A DNA stretch of 30,610 bases from Aquifex sp. (GTDB lineage Bacteria > Aquificota > Aquificia > Aquificales > Aquificaceae): NCBI GenBank assembly GCA_003978875.1, contig QNXQ01000071.1:1-30610 (forward strand), in the 5' to 3' direction. The position numbers and the translations under genes are program-made. The notes below the pieces were generated by a model. That model was not told where the DNA came from, ran no database searches, and saw only the letters and a program-made list of their open reading frames with translations. Below, piece after piece: positions 23,358 through 30,562 of this stretch (position 1 is its first letter; each line of letters opens with the position of its first letter).

Positions 23358-23798
23358 ATGGAAAGGAGAGGAATGCTAGTTTGGAGACCTTTTGAAGAGT
23401 TGGAAAGAATCAGGAGAGATTTCGATAGACTTCTGGAAGAGTTCTTGCCTGTAAGAAGGGAAGCTCAAGTAGAAACATTGATTCCTCCTGTAGAAGTCTA
23501 CGAAACCGATAAAGAAGTTGTAGTAAAAGTAGACCTTCCGGGTGTGAAGAAAGAAGATGTTGACATTACTGTCAAGGAAAACGCTATATCCATAAAGGCT
23601 GAAAGAAAAGAGGAAAAAGAAGAGAAGACAGAAAATGTCTACAGGGCGGAAAGATTCTACGGAGTAATAGAAAGGGTTATTCCCTTACCCGTTGAAGTAG
23701 ACCCGGAAGGAGCTAAGGCGGAATACAAAGACGGTGTTCTAGAAATAAGGATACCTAAGGCTCAGGTAGAGAAGGAAAAGAAGATAAAACTCGCTTAG
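23358..23798 (+). CDS. Small heat shock protein (Hsp20/alpha-crystallin)
   Basis: ATP-independent holdase chaperone, 146 residues. An N-terminal arm (MERRGMLVWRPFEELERIRRDFDRLLEEF) precedes the alpha-crystallin domain from about 45 to 135: PPVEVYETDKEVVVKVDLPG, VKKEDVDITVKENAISIKAER and the diagnostic DGVLEIRIPK. The tail KKIKLA gives the I-x-I/L motif that docks subunits into oligomers. The start is the ATG at 23358, fixed by AAAGGAGGT seven bases upstream; a GTG at 23349 is actually part of that site. It is a single-gene unit, divergent from wza and overlapping the end of convergent murA by four bases. Confidence 0.96.
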   Translation: MERRGMLVWRPFEELERIRRDFDRLLEEFLPVRREAQVETLIPPVEVYETDKEVVVKVDLPGVKKEDVDITVKENAISIKAERKEEKEEKTENVYRAERFYGVIERVIPLPVEVDPEGAKAEYKDGVLEIRIPKAQVEKEKKIKLA

Positions 23799-25072
23799 GA
23801 GGCAGTTATTCTCTCTATTTCTGCTCCCAATTTCTTTAGTTTTTCTTCGAGGTGTTCGTAGCCCCTATCGAGGTGATATATATCTCTGACTACTGTAGTA
23901 CCTTCTGCTACCAGTCCTGCTAAGACTAAAGAGGCAGAGGCTCTAAGGTCGGTAGAGTATACTTCTGCACCGTATAGTTTCTTTACTCCTTCAACGAATG
24001 CCGTATTCCCTCTTACGGTAATGTTAGCTCCTAACCTGTTTAACTCCTGAGCATGCTGGAAACGATTTTCAAAGATGTTTTCCTTAATAACAGATTTTCC
24101 TTTTGCTAAGGAAAGTAGAGCCATGAACTGCGCTTGCATATCTGTGGGAAAACCGGGATACACTTCCGTTTCTATGTAGCATGGCTTTAAGCTTTCCTTT
24201 CTAAAAACTTTAAGACTTTCCCCATTTTCCTCTACTATCTCTCCCCCTATTTCTTTTACTTTCTCTATAATAGCCCCCAGGTGTGTTTTGTTTACTTTCC
24301 TTAGGATAATCTCTCCGTCAGTTAGTATACCTGCAACAATAAAGGTTCCCGCTTCTATTCTATCTGGAATGACAGAATGAGTGAATCCCTGCAACTTTTC
24401 TGTTCCCTTTATGTAAGCTTTTCTTTCCTGAACTGTGATTTGAACTCCCATTTTTTTCAAAACTTCTATGAGATCCATTACTTCCGGTTCTAATGCAATA
24501 TTTTCGAGTATGCTTTCTTCGGGTACACTTGAAAGATAAAGCAACGCATTCTCTGTACCGGTTACGGTTATTAAGTCGAATTTAAAGTGAACACCTTTCT
24601 TTTTCTTAATACTTGCAAAAATGTATCCTTCCTTTATCCGTATTTGAGCTCCTGCAGTTTTAAAAAACTTTAGGTGCTGGTCTATGGGTCTGGCACCGAT
24701 AGAACAACCGCCCGGAAGTCCAACAACCGCTTTTTGGAATCTTCCCAGAAGAGGGCCCATACTTAGAACTGAAGCCCTCATACTTCTGATAATTTCCTGA
24801 TTTGTAATAAAGGCTTTTATGGAGGGCTTTACAAAAACCTTATCTCCAAAAGATTCTATATTTGCTCCGAGCTGAGTTAAAAGTTTTATTGTGTTTCTAA
24901 CGTCGAGCAAATCCGGAACGTTTGTTATAAGGCAATCTTCTTCGGTCAGGATTGTTGCAAACAAAATAGGGAGGGAAGCGTTCTTAGCCCCGGAAATATA
25001 AACTTCTCCTACTAGAGGCCTCCCTCCGCGTATAACTAAATAATCATTGTAGGTAGATAATATGGTGCTCAT
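23795..25072 (-). CDS. murA: UDP-N-acetylglucosamine 1-carboxyvinyltransferase
   Basis: First committed enzyme of peptidoglycan synthesis; transfers enolpyruvate from PEP to UDP-GlcNAc in the cytosol. It has 425 residues, normal length. Substrate-binding Lys 30/Asn 31 are in YISGAKNASLPIL, the catalytic cysteine is Cys 123 in GLPGGCSIGARPIDQHL (so it should be fosfomycin-sensitive type), and the C-terminal VYPGFPTDMQAQFMALL and DLRASASLVLAGLVAEG motifs are intact. About ten residues precede the usual start. The ATG overlaps orf64 by 29 bases, without a clear ribosome site, so it depends on coupling. The end of a four-gene overlapping operon headed by hemA. Confidence 0.97.
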   Translation of the reverse strand: MSTILSTYNDYLVIRGGRPLVGEVYISGAKNASLPILFATILTEEDCLITNVPDLLDVRNTIKLLTQLGANIESFGDKVFVKPSIKAFITNQEIIRSMRASVLSMGPLLGRFQKAVVGLPGGCSIGARPIDQHLKFFKTAGAQIRIKEGYIFASIKKKKGVHFKFDLITVTGTENALLYLSSVPEESILENIALEPEVMDLIEVLKKMGVQITVQERKAYIKGTEKLQGFTHSVIPDRIEAGTFIVAGILTDGEIILRKVNKTHLGAIIEKVKEIGGEIVEENGESLKVFRKESLKPCYIETEVYPGFPTDMQAQFMALLSLAKGKSVIKENIFENRFQHAQELNRLGANITVRGNTAFVEGVKKLYGAEVYSTDLRASASLVLAGLVAEGTTVVRDIYHLDRGYEHLEEKLKKLGAEIERITAS

Positions 25073-25238
25073 TATCTTTCGGAATAATTATCTTAACAAT
25101 ATCGTAATCCCTAGCAAAAAAAATTAATATTCCATCATCATTTTCATAATCCACTATTTCCTTGTCGGAATAAATAATAATTATTTTGTCCTCTTTTTCC
25201 TCGACGCAAGGAAAAGTTATATTCTCACCACCACACAT
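25044..25238 (-). CDS. Uncharacterised 64-aa protein
   Basis: A 64-residue protein I do not recognise. It is acidic and beta-rich, with strands such as KIIIIYSDKE, DGILIFFARDYDIVKIIIP and HHIIYLQ, and has two cysteines near the N-terminus (MCGGENITFPC). No membrane segment. It overlaps the RAM gene by 22 bases upstream (its ATG lies in that gene's end, after AAGGAAG) and murA by 29 bases downstream. The overlap on both sides and a coding-like composition argue that it is real, and in-frame translation through here likely delivers ribosomes to murA. A shared function with the adjacent RAM protein is possible but inferred. Confidence 0.55.
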   Translation of the reverse strand: MCGGENITFPCVEEKEDKIIIIYSDKEIVDYENDDGILIFFARDYDIVKIIIPKDNEHHIIYLQ

Positions 25239-25516
25239 GTTATAGCTTCCTTAACTCCTTCTAATGAATGGATTTTATTTATTACCAATCTTCCCAGTTC
25301 ATCTTGATTAGGAACTTCAACAAACACGATAATATCGTAGGGACCTGTAACTACATCCGCGGTTTTTACACCTTCGAAAGTTGACAGAGCTAACATTATC
25401 GAAGGGATTTCTCTAGGGTCTGCTTTTATCAAAATATAGGCTCTTATTGCATATTCCGATTCCAATTCCATTAGTTCAGTTATGGACATCGGATAGTTCT
25501 TTTCTTCTGGATTCAT
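25217..25516 (-). CDS. Stand-alone RAM (Lrp/AsnC ligand-binding) domain protein
   Basis: A 99-residue protein that is only the C-terminal ligand-binding RAM domain of the Lrp/AsnC family, with no helix-turn-helix. The characteristic beta-alpha-beta-beta pattern is clear: AIRAYILIKADPREIPSIMLAL, FEGVKTADVVTGPYDIIVFVEV and QDELGRLVINKIHSLEGVKEAITCVVV. Stand-alone RAM proteins form rings or dimers that bind amino acids and may be enzyme regulators; here the ligand is unknown. The ATG at 25516 is fixed by AGGAGGTAAGGA directly upstream and lies inside the end of hemA (41-base overlap). It is translated between hemA and orf64. Confidence 0.85.
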   Translation of the reverse strand: MNPEEKNYPMSITELMELESEYAIRAYILIKADPREIPSIMLALSTFEGVKTADVVTGPYDIIVFVEVPNQDELGRLVINKIHSLEGVKEAITCVVVRI

Positions 25517-26681
25517 TCCTTACCTCCTCGCTAAATATTTTTAAGATTATATCCGCCACTTCTGGGTTTTTCTTCATTTCTCTAATAGCTCTATGTATTA
25601 CTTTTCTAAAGTAGGGATTCTCTCGGAGACCGTCAACACTTTCCTTTAGTTTGAGAATTAGAGGTTCAATTTTTAGAGAGTTGTACCACATCATGAACTT
25701 TTTAACCTCATCCCATAGAATAATTTCACCCCTTTGGGCTTCTTTCATCCTCTCTTTGAGGTTTTCTTCTACCACTTGTTTCAGGTCATCTATATCGTAA
25801 AGAAAAACTCCCTCCACCTCTGAGACTTCCGGATCTACGTTTCTCGGAACGGCTATATCAATTACAAATTGAGGTTCGTAATCTCTTCTCTTAATAGCCT
25901 CTTCAAAATCTTTTTTGTTAAGAATGTAATTTTTAGCTCCTGTTGAAACTATAACTATATCCATTAAAGGAAGATATTCCTTTAGATTCTCAAACCTAAG
26001 GGCATTTCCACCTAACTCGCGTGCCAGTTTTAAAGCTTTTTCATACGTTCTATTTGTTATATGAAGCTCAGCTCCGAAACGTTTCAGGTAATTGGCTGCG
26101 AGTTCTCCCATTTCTCCCGCACCGATGAGCAGAACCTTTGCATTTTTAAGGTCTCCAAAGATTTTCTTTGCCAGTTCTACGGCAGCGTAACTTACCGACA
26201 CTGCGCTTTTACTTATTCCCGTTTCCGTTCTTACCCTTTTTGAAGCTCTAAGAGCTTTTTCGTATACCCTGTTTAAGATTTTTCCTACAGTATCAACCTC
26301 TTTAGCTATTCGATAGGCTTCTTTAAATTGAGCTACTATCTGAGGTTCTCCGATAACCATGGAATCTAAACTAGAGGAGACTTTGAATATATGAAAAACC
26401 GCTTCTTCACCCTTCTTTTTAAAGAAATACTTCTTTATATCGGGATTTAAGTTTTTTAAAGTTAGAAGTTTATCTATGAGTGATTCTGAATTATCTATAA
26501 AGTTGTAAGTGTAAACTTCTACCCTGTTGCATGTTGAAAGTAATATTACTTCTTCAACAGGAGTTTCTCTCTTGAGAATAGGTAGAATCGTAGCTATTTC
26601 TTCTTGAGAACAAGCAAGCTTCTCTCTAACTTCAACGGGGGCAACCTTGAAGTTTACCCCCACAACAAATATTTCTCCCAT
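25476..26681 (-). CDS. hemA: Glutamyl-tRNA reductase
   Basis: First enzyme of C5-pathway tetrapyrrole synthesis; reduces glutamyl-tRNA to glutamate-1-semialdehyde with NADPH. The 401-residue protein has the catalytic Cys 51 in LLSTCNRVEVYTYN, the SSLDSMVIGEPQIVAQ segment, the NADPH loop AKVLLIGAGEMGELAANYL and IVSTGAKNYIL. The ATG at 26681 is preceded by TG and then, six bases further, by a perfect TATAAT, so I reject the in-frame TTG at 26684. This is a leaderless-type start without ribosome site. It heads an operon with the RAM gene, orf64 and murA, all overlapping. Glutamyl-tRNA is shared with protein synthesis, so an amino-acid-binding neighbour is suggestive. Confidence 0.96.
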   Translation of the reverse strand: MGEIFVVGVNFKVAPVEVREKLACSQEEIATILPILKRETPVEEVILLSTCNRVEVYTYNFIDNSESLIDKLLTLKNLNPDIKKYFFKKKGEEAVFHIFKVSSSLDSMVIGEPQIVAQFKEAYRIAKEVDTVGKILNRVYEKALRASKRVRTETGISKSAVSVSYAAVELAKKIFGDLKNAKVLLIGAGEMGELAANYLKRFGAELHITNRTYEKALKLARELGGNALRFENLKEYLPLMDIVIVSTGAKNYILNKKDFEEAIKRRDYEPQFVIDIAVPRNVDPEVSEVEGVFLYDIDDLKQVVEENLKERMKEAQRGEIILWDEVKKFMMWYNSLKIEPLILKLKESVDGLRENPYFRKVIHRAIREMKKNPEVADIILKIFSEEVRNESRRKELSDVHN

Positions 26682-26683
26682 CA

Positions 26684-26695
26684 AGTTAAATTATA
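26684..26695 (-). promoter_or_regulatory. hemA -10 element (leaderless)
   Basis: Minus strand perfect TATAAT (26695-26690), six bases, then TG and the hemA ATG at 26681. No good -35 is seen. Confidence 0.5.
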
Positions 26696-26719
26696 TTTCC
26701 TGGTAGTAAAATAATGGAC

Positions 26720-26815
26720 ATGCTACTCAAAATTTTGACATTTTTCATAATTTTCCTGACTGCGTGTTCTCAGAAACCTACTGTAAGCGATATCTTAGAT
26801 AAAGATAAAGCTTAA
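26720..26815 (+). pseudogene. Short lipoprotein, possibly frameshifted
   Basis: The 31-residue frame MLLKILTFFIIFLTACSQKP is a textbook lipoprotein signal: positive tip, hydrophobic core and lipobox LTAC with the modified cysteine at residue 16. After SDILDKDKA it hits TAA. In a neighbouring frame the sequence continues KSLEKAQLKFIRDFYDLL to a stop at 26868-26870, in a lysine/glutamate-rich style like the first part, so a one- or two-base indel near 26800-26815 may have broken a ~50-residue lipoprotein. TAAAAT (26707-26712), six bases and one leader base precede the ATG at 26720, supporting this start over the ATG at 26714. It is divergent from hemA. Function unknown. The rest of 26871-26955 holds only the feoA promoter and leader. 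Confidence 0.5.
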
Positions 26816-26904
26816 GTCTTTAGAAAAAGCTCAGTTGAAATTTATAAGAGACTTCTACGATTTGTTGTAGGTTTTTGGAATTTTCAATATCCCTTTATAA
26901 AATC

Positions 26905-26933
26905 TTGACAAATAGAAGTTGAGATTGTATCCT
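26905..26933 (+). promoter_or_regulatory. feo operon promoter
   Basis: TTGACA (26905-26910), 17-base spacer, TATCCT (26928-26933); expected start near 26940, giving a leader of about 16 bases with GGAGG. No clear Fur box is visible over it. Confidence 0.65.
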
Positions 26934-26955
26934 AATTTCAGAAGGAGGTAAATGG

Positions 26956-27180
26956 ATGCTTACAAACAATGAAATAAAGGTAGGAACTGAATTTGTAGTC
27001 TTAGGGTTTGAAAATGAGGATAGTCCTGTAGTAGCTAAATTAAAATCCATGGGATTGAGAAAAGGAAAGAGGGTTAGAGTGCTTATGAGAAACGGTAGAG
27101 TATACCTTTTGAAGTTGGATAATACGAGGTTGGTAATTGATAAAGAACTATTAAGTAAAGTTAAAAAGGAGGTGTGCTAA
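26956..27180 (+). CDS. feoA: Ferrous iron transport protein FeoA
   Basis: A 74-residue SH3-like cytosolic protein that helps FeoB import ferrous iron. The core VAKLKSMGLRKGKRVRVLMRNGRVYLLKLDNTRLVIDKELLSKV matches FeoA, including the L-x-x-M-G-L-x-x-G motif. GGAGG seven bases upstream fixes the ATG at 26956; an out-of-frame ATG at 26952 leads to an early stop. The stop overlaps the GTG start of the porin gene. Together with the porin and feoB it forms one operon under a TTGACA/TATCCT promoter. Confidence 0.93.
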   Translation: MLTNNEIKVGTEFVVLGFENEDSPVVAKLKSMGLRKGKRVRVLMRNGRVYLLKLDNTRLVIDKELLSKVKKEVC

Positions 27181-28118
27181 TTGTCTTTTTTGACGCTGCG
27201 AGTCCACCTGTTCATAAACACGTTATAGAAGATATTGAACATAGATTTCATTTTCTGAGTACTGCTGTATATCAAACCTCTAAGTATGGAGGAGGAGTTT
27301 ACAATACAAATCACCTGATATACGAAGTGAATAACAGGAGGTTAGGATTCTTTATAAACTTTTCTCCTTCATTGGGAAACGGTATTAACAAAAAGATGCA
27401 AGAAAGAAATTTTTCCTCTCTTCCTTCAGCTGATGACCTTGAAGGTTCCGTAAGGAATATAAACGGAAATGAAAGAGACTATCTCTTAGAGGCATTTGTA
27501 AAGTTAGCTCGTGAGAATGTGGAATTAATAGTGGGACTGGTTGATACTACGGTATTCTTTGATACAAATAGATTTGCAAACGATGAAGTAAATCAGTTCT
27601 TGAACACTGATTTGGTTAATAACCCTCTGAGTTTATTGCCTTCGTATAACATCGGAATGATATTGAATTTCAATTATAGTATCTTTAAGGTTTCCAGCGC
27701 TATAGTTGATGGTAAACCTGATGCTGAAACAGTTTATCTGTTAGAAGTCGGGATATTGGAAGAAAATTACAATCTATCTCTTCATTATTTTCATGCTCCT
27801 TTTAATGAACTTAAGGGTTTAGGTGTTTCCGGTGATTATAGTTTTAATAACCTCGGATTTTTCTTTAGGTGGGGGATTAATTCTTCCGACGAATACGCAT
27901 ATTTTATAAGCGGGGGAATAACTTATAACGTGAGTAAACATACCTTCGGAATGGGGTTTGCCCATAGAAAGGGTAATGAGTTTGCGGATGTAAATGTGGG
28001 AGAAGCCTATTACAGATATAGACTGCTTACGAATTTACATTTAACACTTGATTATCAATATATAGATGAAGTGGAAAATACATACGTGGTAGGAATTAGG
28101 GTACACTTTGAGTATTGA
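27174..28118 (+). CDS. OprB-like porin within the feo operon
   Basis: A 314-residue protein resembling carbohydrate-type porins (OprB family). The segment DTNRFANDEVNQFLNTDLVNNP is typical of that family, most of the rest is alternating beta-strand (NIGMILNFNYSIFKVSSAIV, YFISGGITYNVSKHTFGMGF), and the last residue Tyr after VGIRVHFE is the barrel-assembly signature. The only available start, GTG at 27174, overlaps the feoA stop after AAGGAGG and gives MLIVFFDAASPPVHKH: no normal signal peptide. An upstream in-frame stop at 27162-27164 rules out extension. Either the export signal has been lost or shifted by an indel or a very short one is used. OprB barrels are usually larger, so this is a reduced form. 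Location between feoA and feoB suggests outer-membrane passage of iron or a chelate; this is inference. Confidence 0.78.
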   Translation: MLIVFFDAASPPVHKHVIEDIEHRFHFLSTAVYQTSKYGGGVYNTNHLIYEVNNRRLGFFINFSPSLGNGINKKMQERNFSSLPSADDLEGSVRNINGNERDYLLEAFVKLARENVELIVGLVDTTVFFDTNRFANDEVNQFLNTDLVNNPLSLLPSYNIGMILNFNYSIFKVSSAIVDGKPDAETVYLLEVGILEENYNLSLHYFHAPFNELKGLGVSGDYSFNNLGFFFRWGINSSDEYAYFISGGITYNVSKHTFGMGFAHRKGNEFADVNVGEAYYRYRLLTNLHLTLDYQYIDEVENTYVVGIRVHFEY

Positions 28119-28128
28119 GGGTGGGAAT

Positions 28129-30195
28129 ATGAAGAAAATAACTGTCGCAGTTGCCGGAAATCCGAATGTGGGAAAGACCACTATACTTAACGCAATTGCC
28201 GGGACTTCTCTTAAGGTGGGAAATTGGCCGGGAGTTACCGTTGAGAAAAAGGAAGCATACGTAAACTTTGGAGATTACACGATACACTTTGTAGACTTAC
28301 CCGGAATATATACTCTCGAACCTATATCCGAGGATGAAAAAATAGCGGTTGAGTTTCTGGAAAGTGAAGATGTAGACGTTATTCTAAACGTTATCGATTC
28401 TACAAATCTTGAAAGGAATCTCCTGCTGACGGTTCAGCTTCTTGAATTTGAAAAGCCTACAGTGCTTGCTCTTAACCTATACGATGAAGCTCAAAGTTTG
28501 GGTATAGAGATAGATACGGAAAAACTCTCTAAATTGTTGAATGTCAAAACTATTAAGACTGTAGGTAGAAAAGGTTTAGGGATTGAAAACATATTGCCCG
28601 CAATAGTGGAAGTTTATGAGAATAACCAAAGACCTAATATAAAGTATTCGGAAGAGTTTGAAAGGTATATACGTAAAGTTTCAGAAAAGTACGAGAATTC
28701 ACATGAGAATAGGTTTTCCAAACATGAGTTAATAAAACTTTTCCTTCAAGACCCTGAACTTTTAAAGGAGTTTGAAAGAGAATTTCATAGAAATTTCAAG
28801 GAATTTATCGATGAAGAGAGATATGCCTTTGCTCACGGCGTTTATGAAGAAGTAATAAATAAGAAAAATTTTTCTTCGAGAAATCTAACAGATTTGCTTG
28901 ACAACTTTCTTCTGCATCCGATTGTTGGAGTTGTTGCCTTTGTAATAATAATGTTTTTCCTTTTTAAAGTAGCTTTCGATTTTTCTTCGCCCTTTATAGA
29001 CTGGATTGATGGGTTTTTTAACGACTTCTTGAGTCCTCTTGTGATGTATTATTTGGCTGATTTAGGAGCTCCACAGTGGCTCGTTAAATTTTTCTCCGAA
29101 GCGGTAATTGGAGGTGTTGGTTTTGTACTCACTTTTATACCTTTAATATTTACCCTTTACCTACTGATAACCTTCCTTGAAATGTCGGGTTATATTCCGA
29201 GAGTTGCGTTTCTTATGGATAAATTGCTTCACAGATTTGGACTTCACGGTAAAAGTATTATCCCTCTACTTCTTGCTCTCGGGTGTAATGTTCCTGCAAT
29301 AGTTGCTACGAGAACTATGGAAACCACACGGGAGAAGCTAATCGTAATAGCGATGATACCCTTTATAAGCTGTCCTGCAAGATTAGTGGTGTTTTCCTTT
29401 TTTACCCTTGTATTTTTTCCCGAAAACGCAGCCCTGATAATAACACTCCTTTATTTACTCGGTATATCCGTTGCATTGTTTACCGCTTTCATTCTAAGAA
29501 AGACTTTTGCTAAAGGAGAAGCTTTTCATTTTGTAATAGAACTTCCTCCTTATAGGCTCCCTTCTATGAGAACGCTTTTAAACATATCTTGGCTTCACGT
29601 TAAGGATTTTATATACAGAGCTGGGACACTGATATTTGGTGCTTCAATACTGGTCTGGGCACTTCTGAACTTCCCTCCGGGTGTGAAAAATACAAAAGAC
29701 AGTGTTGCAGCCCAGGTGGGAAAAGCCCTTGTGCCTGTATTTGAACCGATGGGTATAGATGACTGGAGAGCTACTACGTCTTTAATTCCCGCATTTCTCG
29801 CGAGGGAGATAGTACTCAGTTCTATGGGGGTAATATATACTTCAACCCAAACATTTGAAGAAAACAAGGACTTTAAACCAATGGATGAATTAAAAAATCA
29901 GGTTGTATCCCTTGGAGAAGCTATGAGAGATGCTATTATTTCCGTTTTCTCTTTAAAAATTCAAGCATTTCAGGTAGAAGAGGAGCAGGGAGAATTAAGA
30001 AGATTGATAAAAAATAGCTTCAATAGTGCCTCTGCACTTGCCTTTATGATTTTTATACTGATATACACGTCTTGTCTTGGAACTTACGCAACAATGGCAA
30101 AAGAAATAGGGTACGGAAGGGCAACCCTCTTTCTGGTTTACAGCTTCGGAGTTGCCTGGATTGCGGGAACATTAGTTTATAACCTTCTGACTTAA
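28129..30195 (+). CDS. feoB: Ferrous iron transport protein FeoB
   Basis: Inner-membrane ferrous iron transporter with an N-terminal G domain, 688 residues. G1 is GNPNVGKTT (10-18), G3 is DLPG, G4 NLYD, followed by a helical GDI-like spacer (about 160-255) rich in acidic residues. The membrane part has about eight helices with two gate regions: GLHGKSIIPLLLALGCNVPAIVATR (with the conserved cysteine) and the second gate, and a C-terminal tail. The start at 28129 is fixed by GAGGGTGG five bases upstream and by MKKITVAVAGNPN; a TTG at 28108 is spurious. It begins ten bases after the porin and overlaps convergent yajC by four bases. Confidence 0.96.
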   Translation: MKKITVAVAGNPNVGKTTILNAIAGTSLKVGNWPGVTVEKKEAYVNFGDYTIHFVDLPGIYTLEPISEDEKIAVEFLESEDVDVILNVIDSTNLERNLLLTVQLLEFEKPTVLALNLYDEAQSLGIEIDTEKLSKLLNVKTIKTVGRKGLGIENILPAIVEVYENNQRPNIKYSEEFERYIRKVSEKYENSHENRFSKHELIKLFLQDPELLKEFEREFHRNFKEFIDEERYAFAHGVYEEVINKKNFSSRNLTDLLDNFLLHPIVGVVAFVIIMFFLFKVAFDFSSPFIDWIDGFFNDFLSPLVMYYLADLGAPQWLVKFFSEAVIGGVGFVLTFIPLIFTLYLLITFLEMSGYIPRVAFLMDKLLHRFGLHGKSIIPLLLALGCNVPAIVATRTMETTREKLIVIAMIPFISCPARLVVFSFFTLVFFPENAALIITLLYLLGISVALFTAFILRKTFAKGEAFHFVIELPPYRLPSMRTLLNISWLHVKDFIYRAGTLIFGASILVWALLNFPPGVKNTKDSVAAQVGKALVPVFEPMGIDDWRATTSLIPAFLAREIVLSSMGVIYTSTQTFEENKDFKPMDELKNQVVSLGEAMRDAIISVFSLKIQAFQVEEEQGELRRLIKNSFNSASALAFMIFILIYTSCLGTYATMAKEIGYGRATLFLVYSFGVAWIAGTLVYNLLT

Positions 30196-30503
30196 TCCTT
30201 TTTTTCCTCTTCCTTCTTCTTGTAGTCAGGTTGATAGGCTATTATGGCTTCTTTGGTGAAGGTGATTTTGGTGTTGGCATCAACCTTCAGAGTTATAGTT
30301 CTATCCCCGATATCCACCACCGTCCCCCATATCCCTGAAGATGTAACAACTCTGTCACCTTTCTTTAAGCTTTCGAGAAACTTACGGTGTCTCTCCCTTT
30401 CCTTTTTCTGAGGCCTAATGATTAGAAAATAGAACATCAAGAATATAGCTACGAGAAAGATTATTTGAAACAAAAGTGCACCTGTGGGACTGTGTTGTTC
30501 CAT
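30192..30503 (-). CDS. yajC: Preprotein translocase subunit YajC
   Basis: Small single-span membrane accessory of the SecDF complex, 103 residues. A helix at about 11-30 (FQIIFLVAIFLMFYFLIIRPQ) is followed by the YajC motif RPQKKERERHRKFLESLKKGDRVVTSSGIWGTV and a short beta domain. The start has AAAGGAGGT upstream. Genes secD/secF often follow but are not seen; on the minus strand the next gene is past feoB, so it is a single-gene unit here. TTATAATAA about 30 bases before the start can serve as its -10. The end overlaps feoB by four bases. Confidence 0.95.
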   Translation of the reverse strand: MEQHSPTGALLFQIIFLVAIFLMFYFLIIRPQKKERERHRKFLESLKKGDRVVTSSGIWGTVVDIGDRTITLKVDANTKITFTKEAIIAYQPDYKKKEEEKKD

Positions 30504-30562
30504 TTCTCTACCTCCTTTGAAACGGAGAAATTATTATAACTTGCTTTAAAATGAATTCTATT

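Noticed and set aside
26884..26955. Fur box over the feo promoter
   Set aside because: No recognisable 19-base inverted repeat; the similarity is no better than expected for AT-rich DNA.
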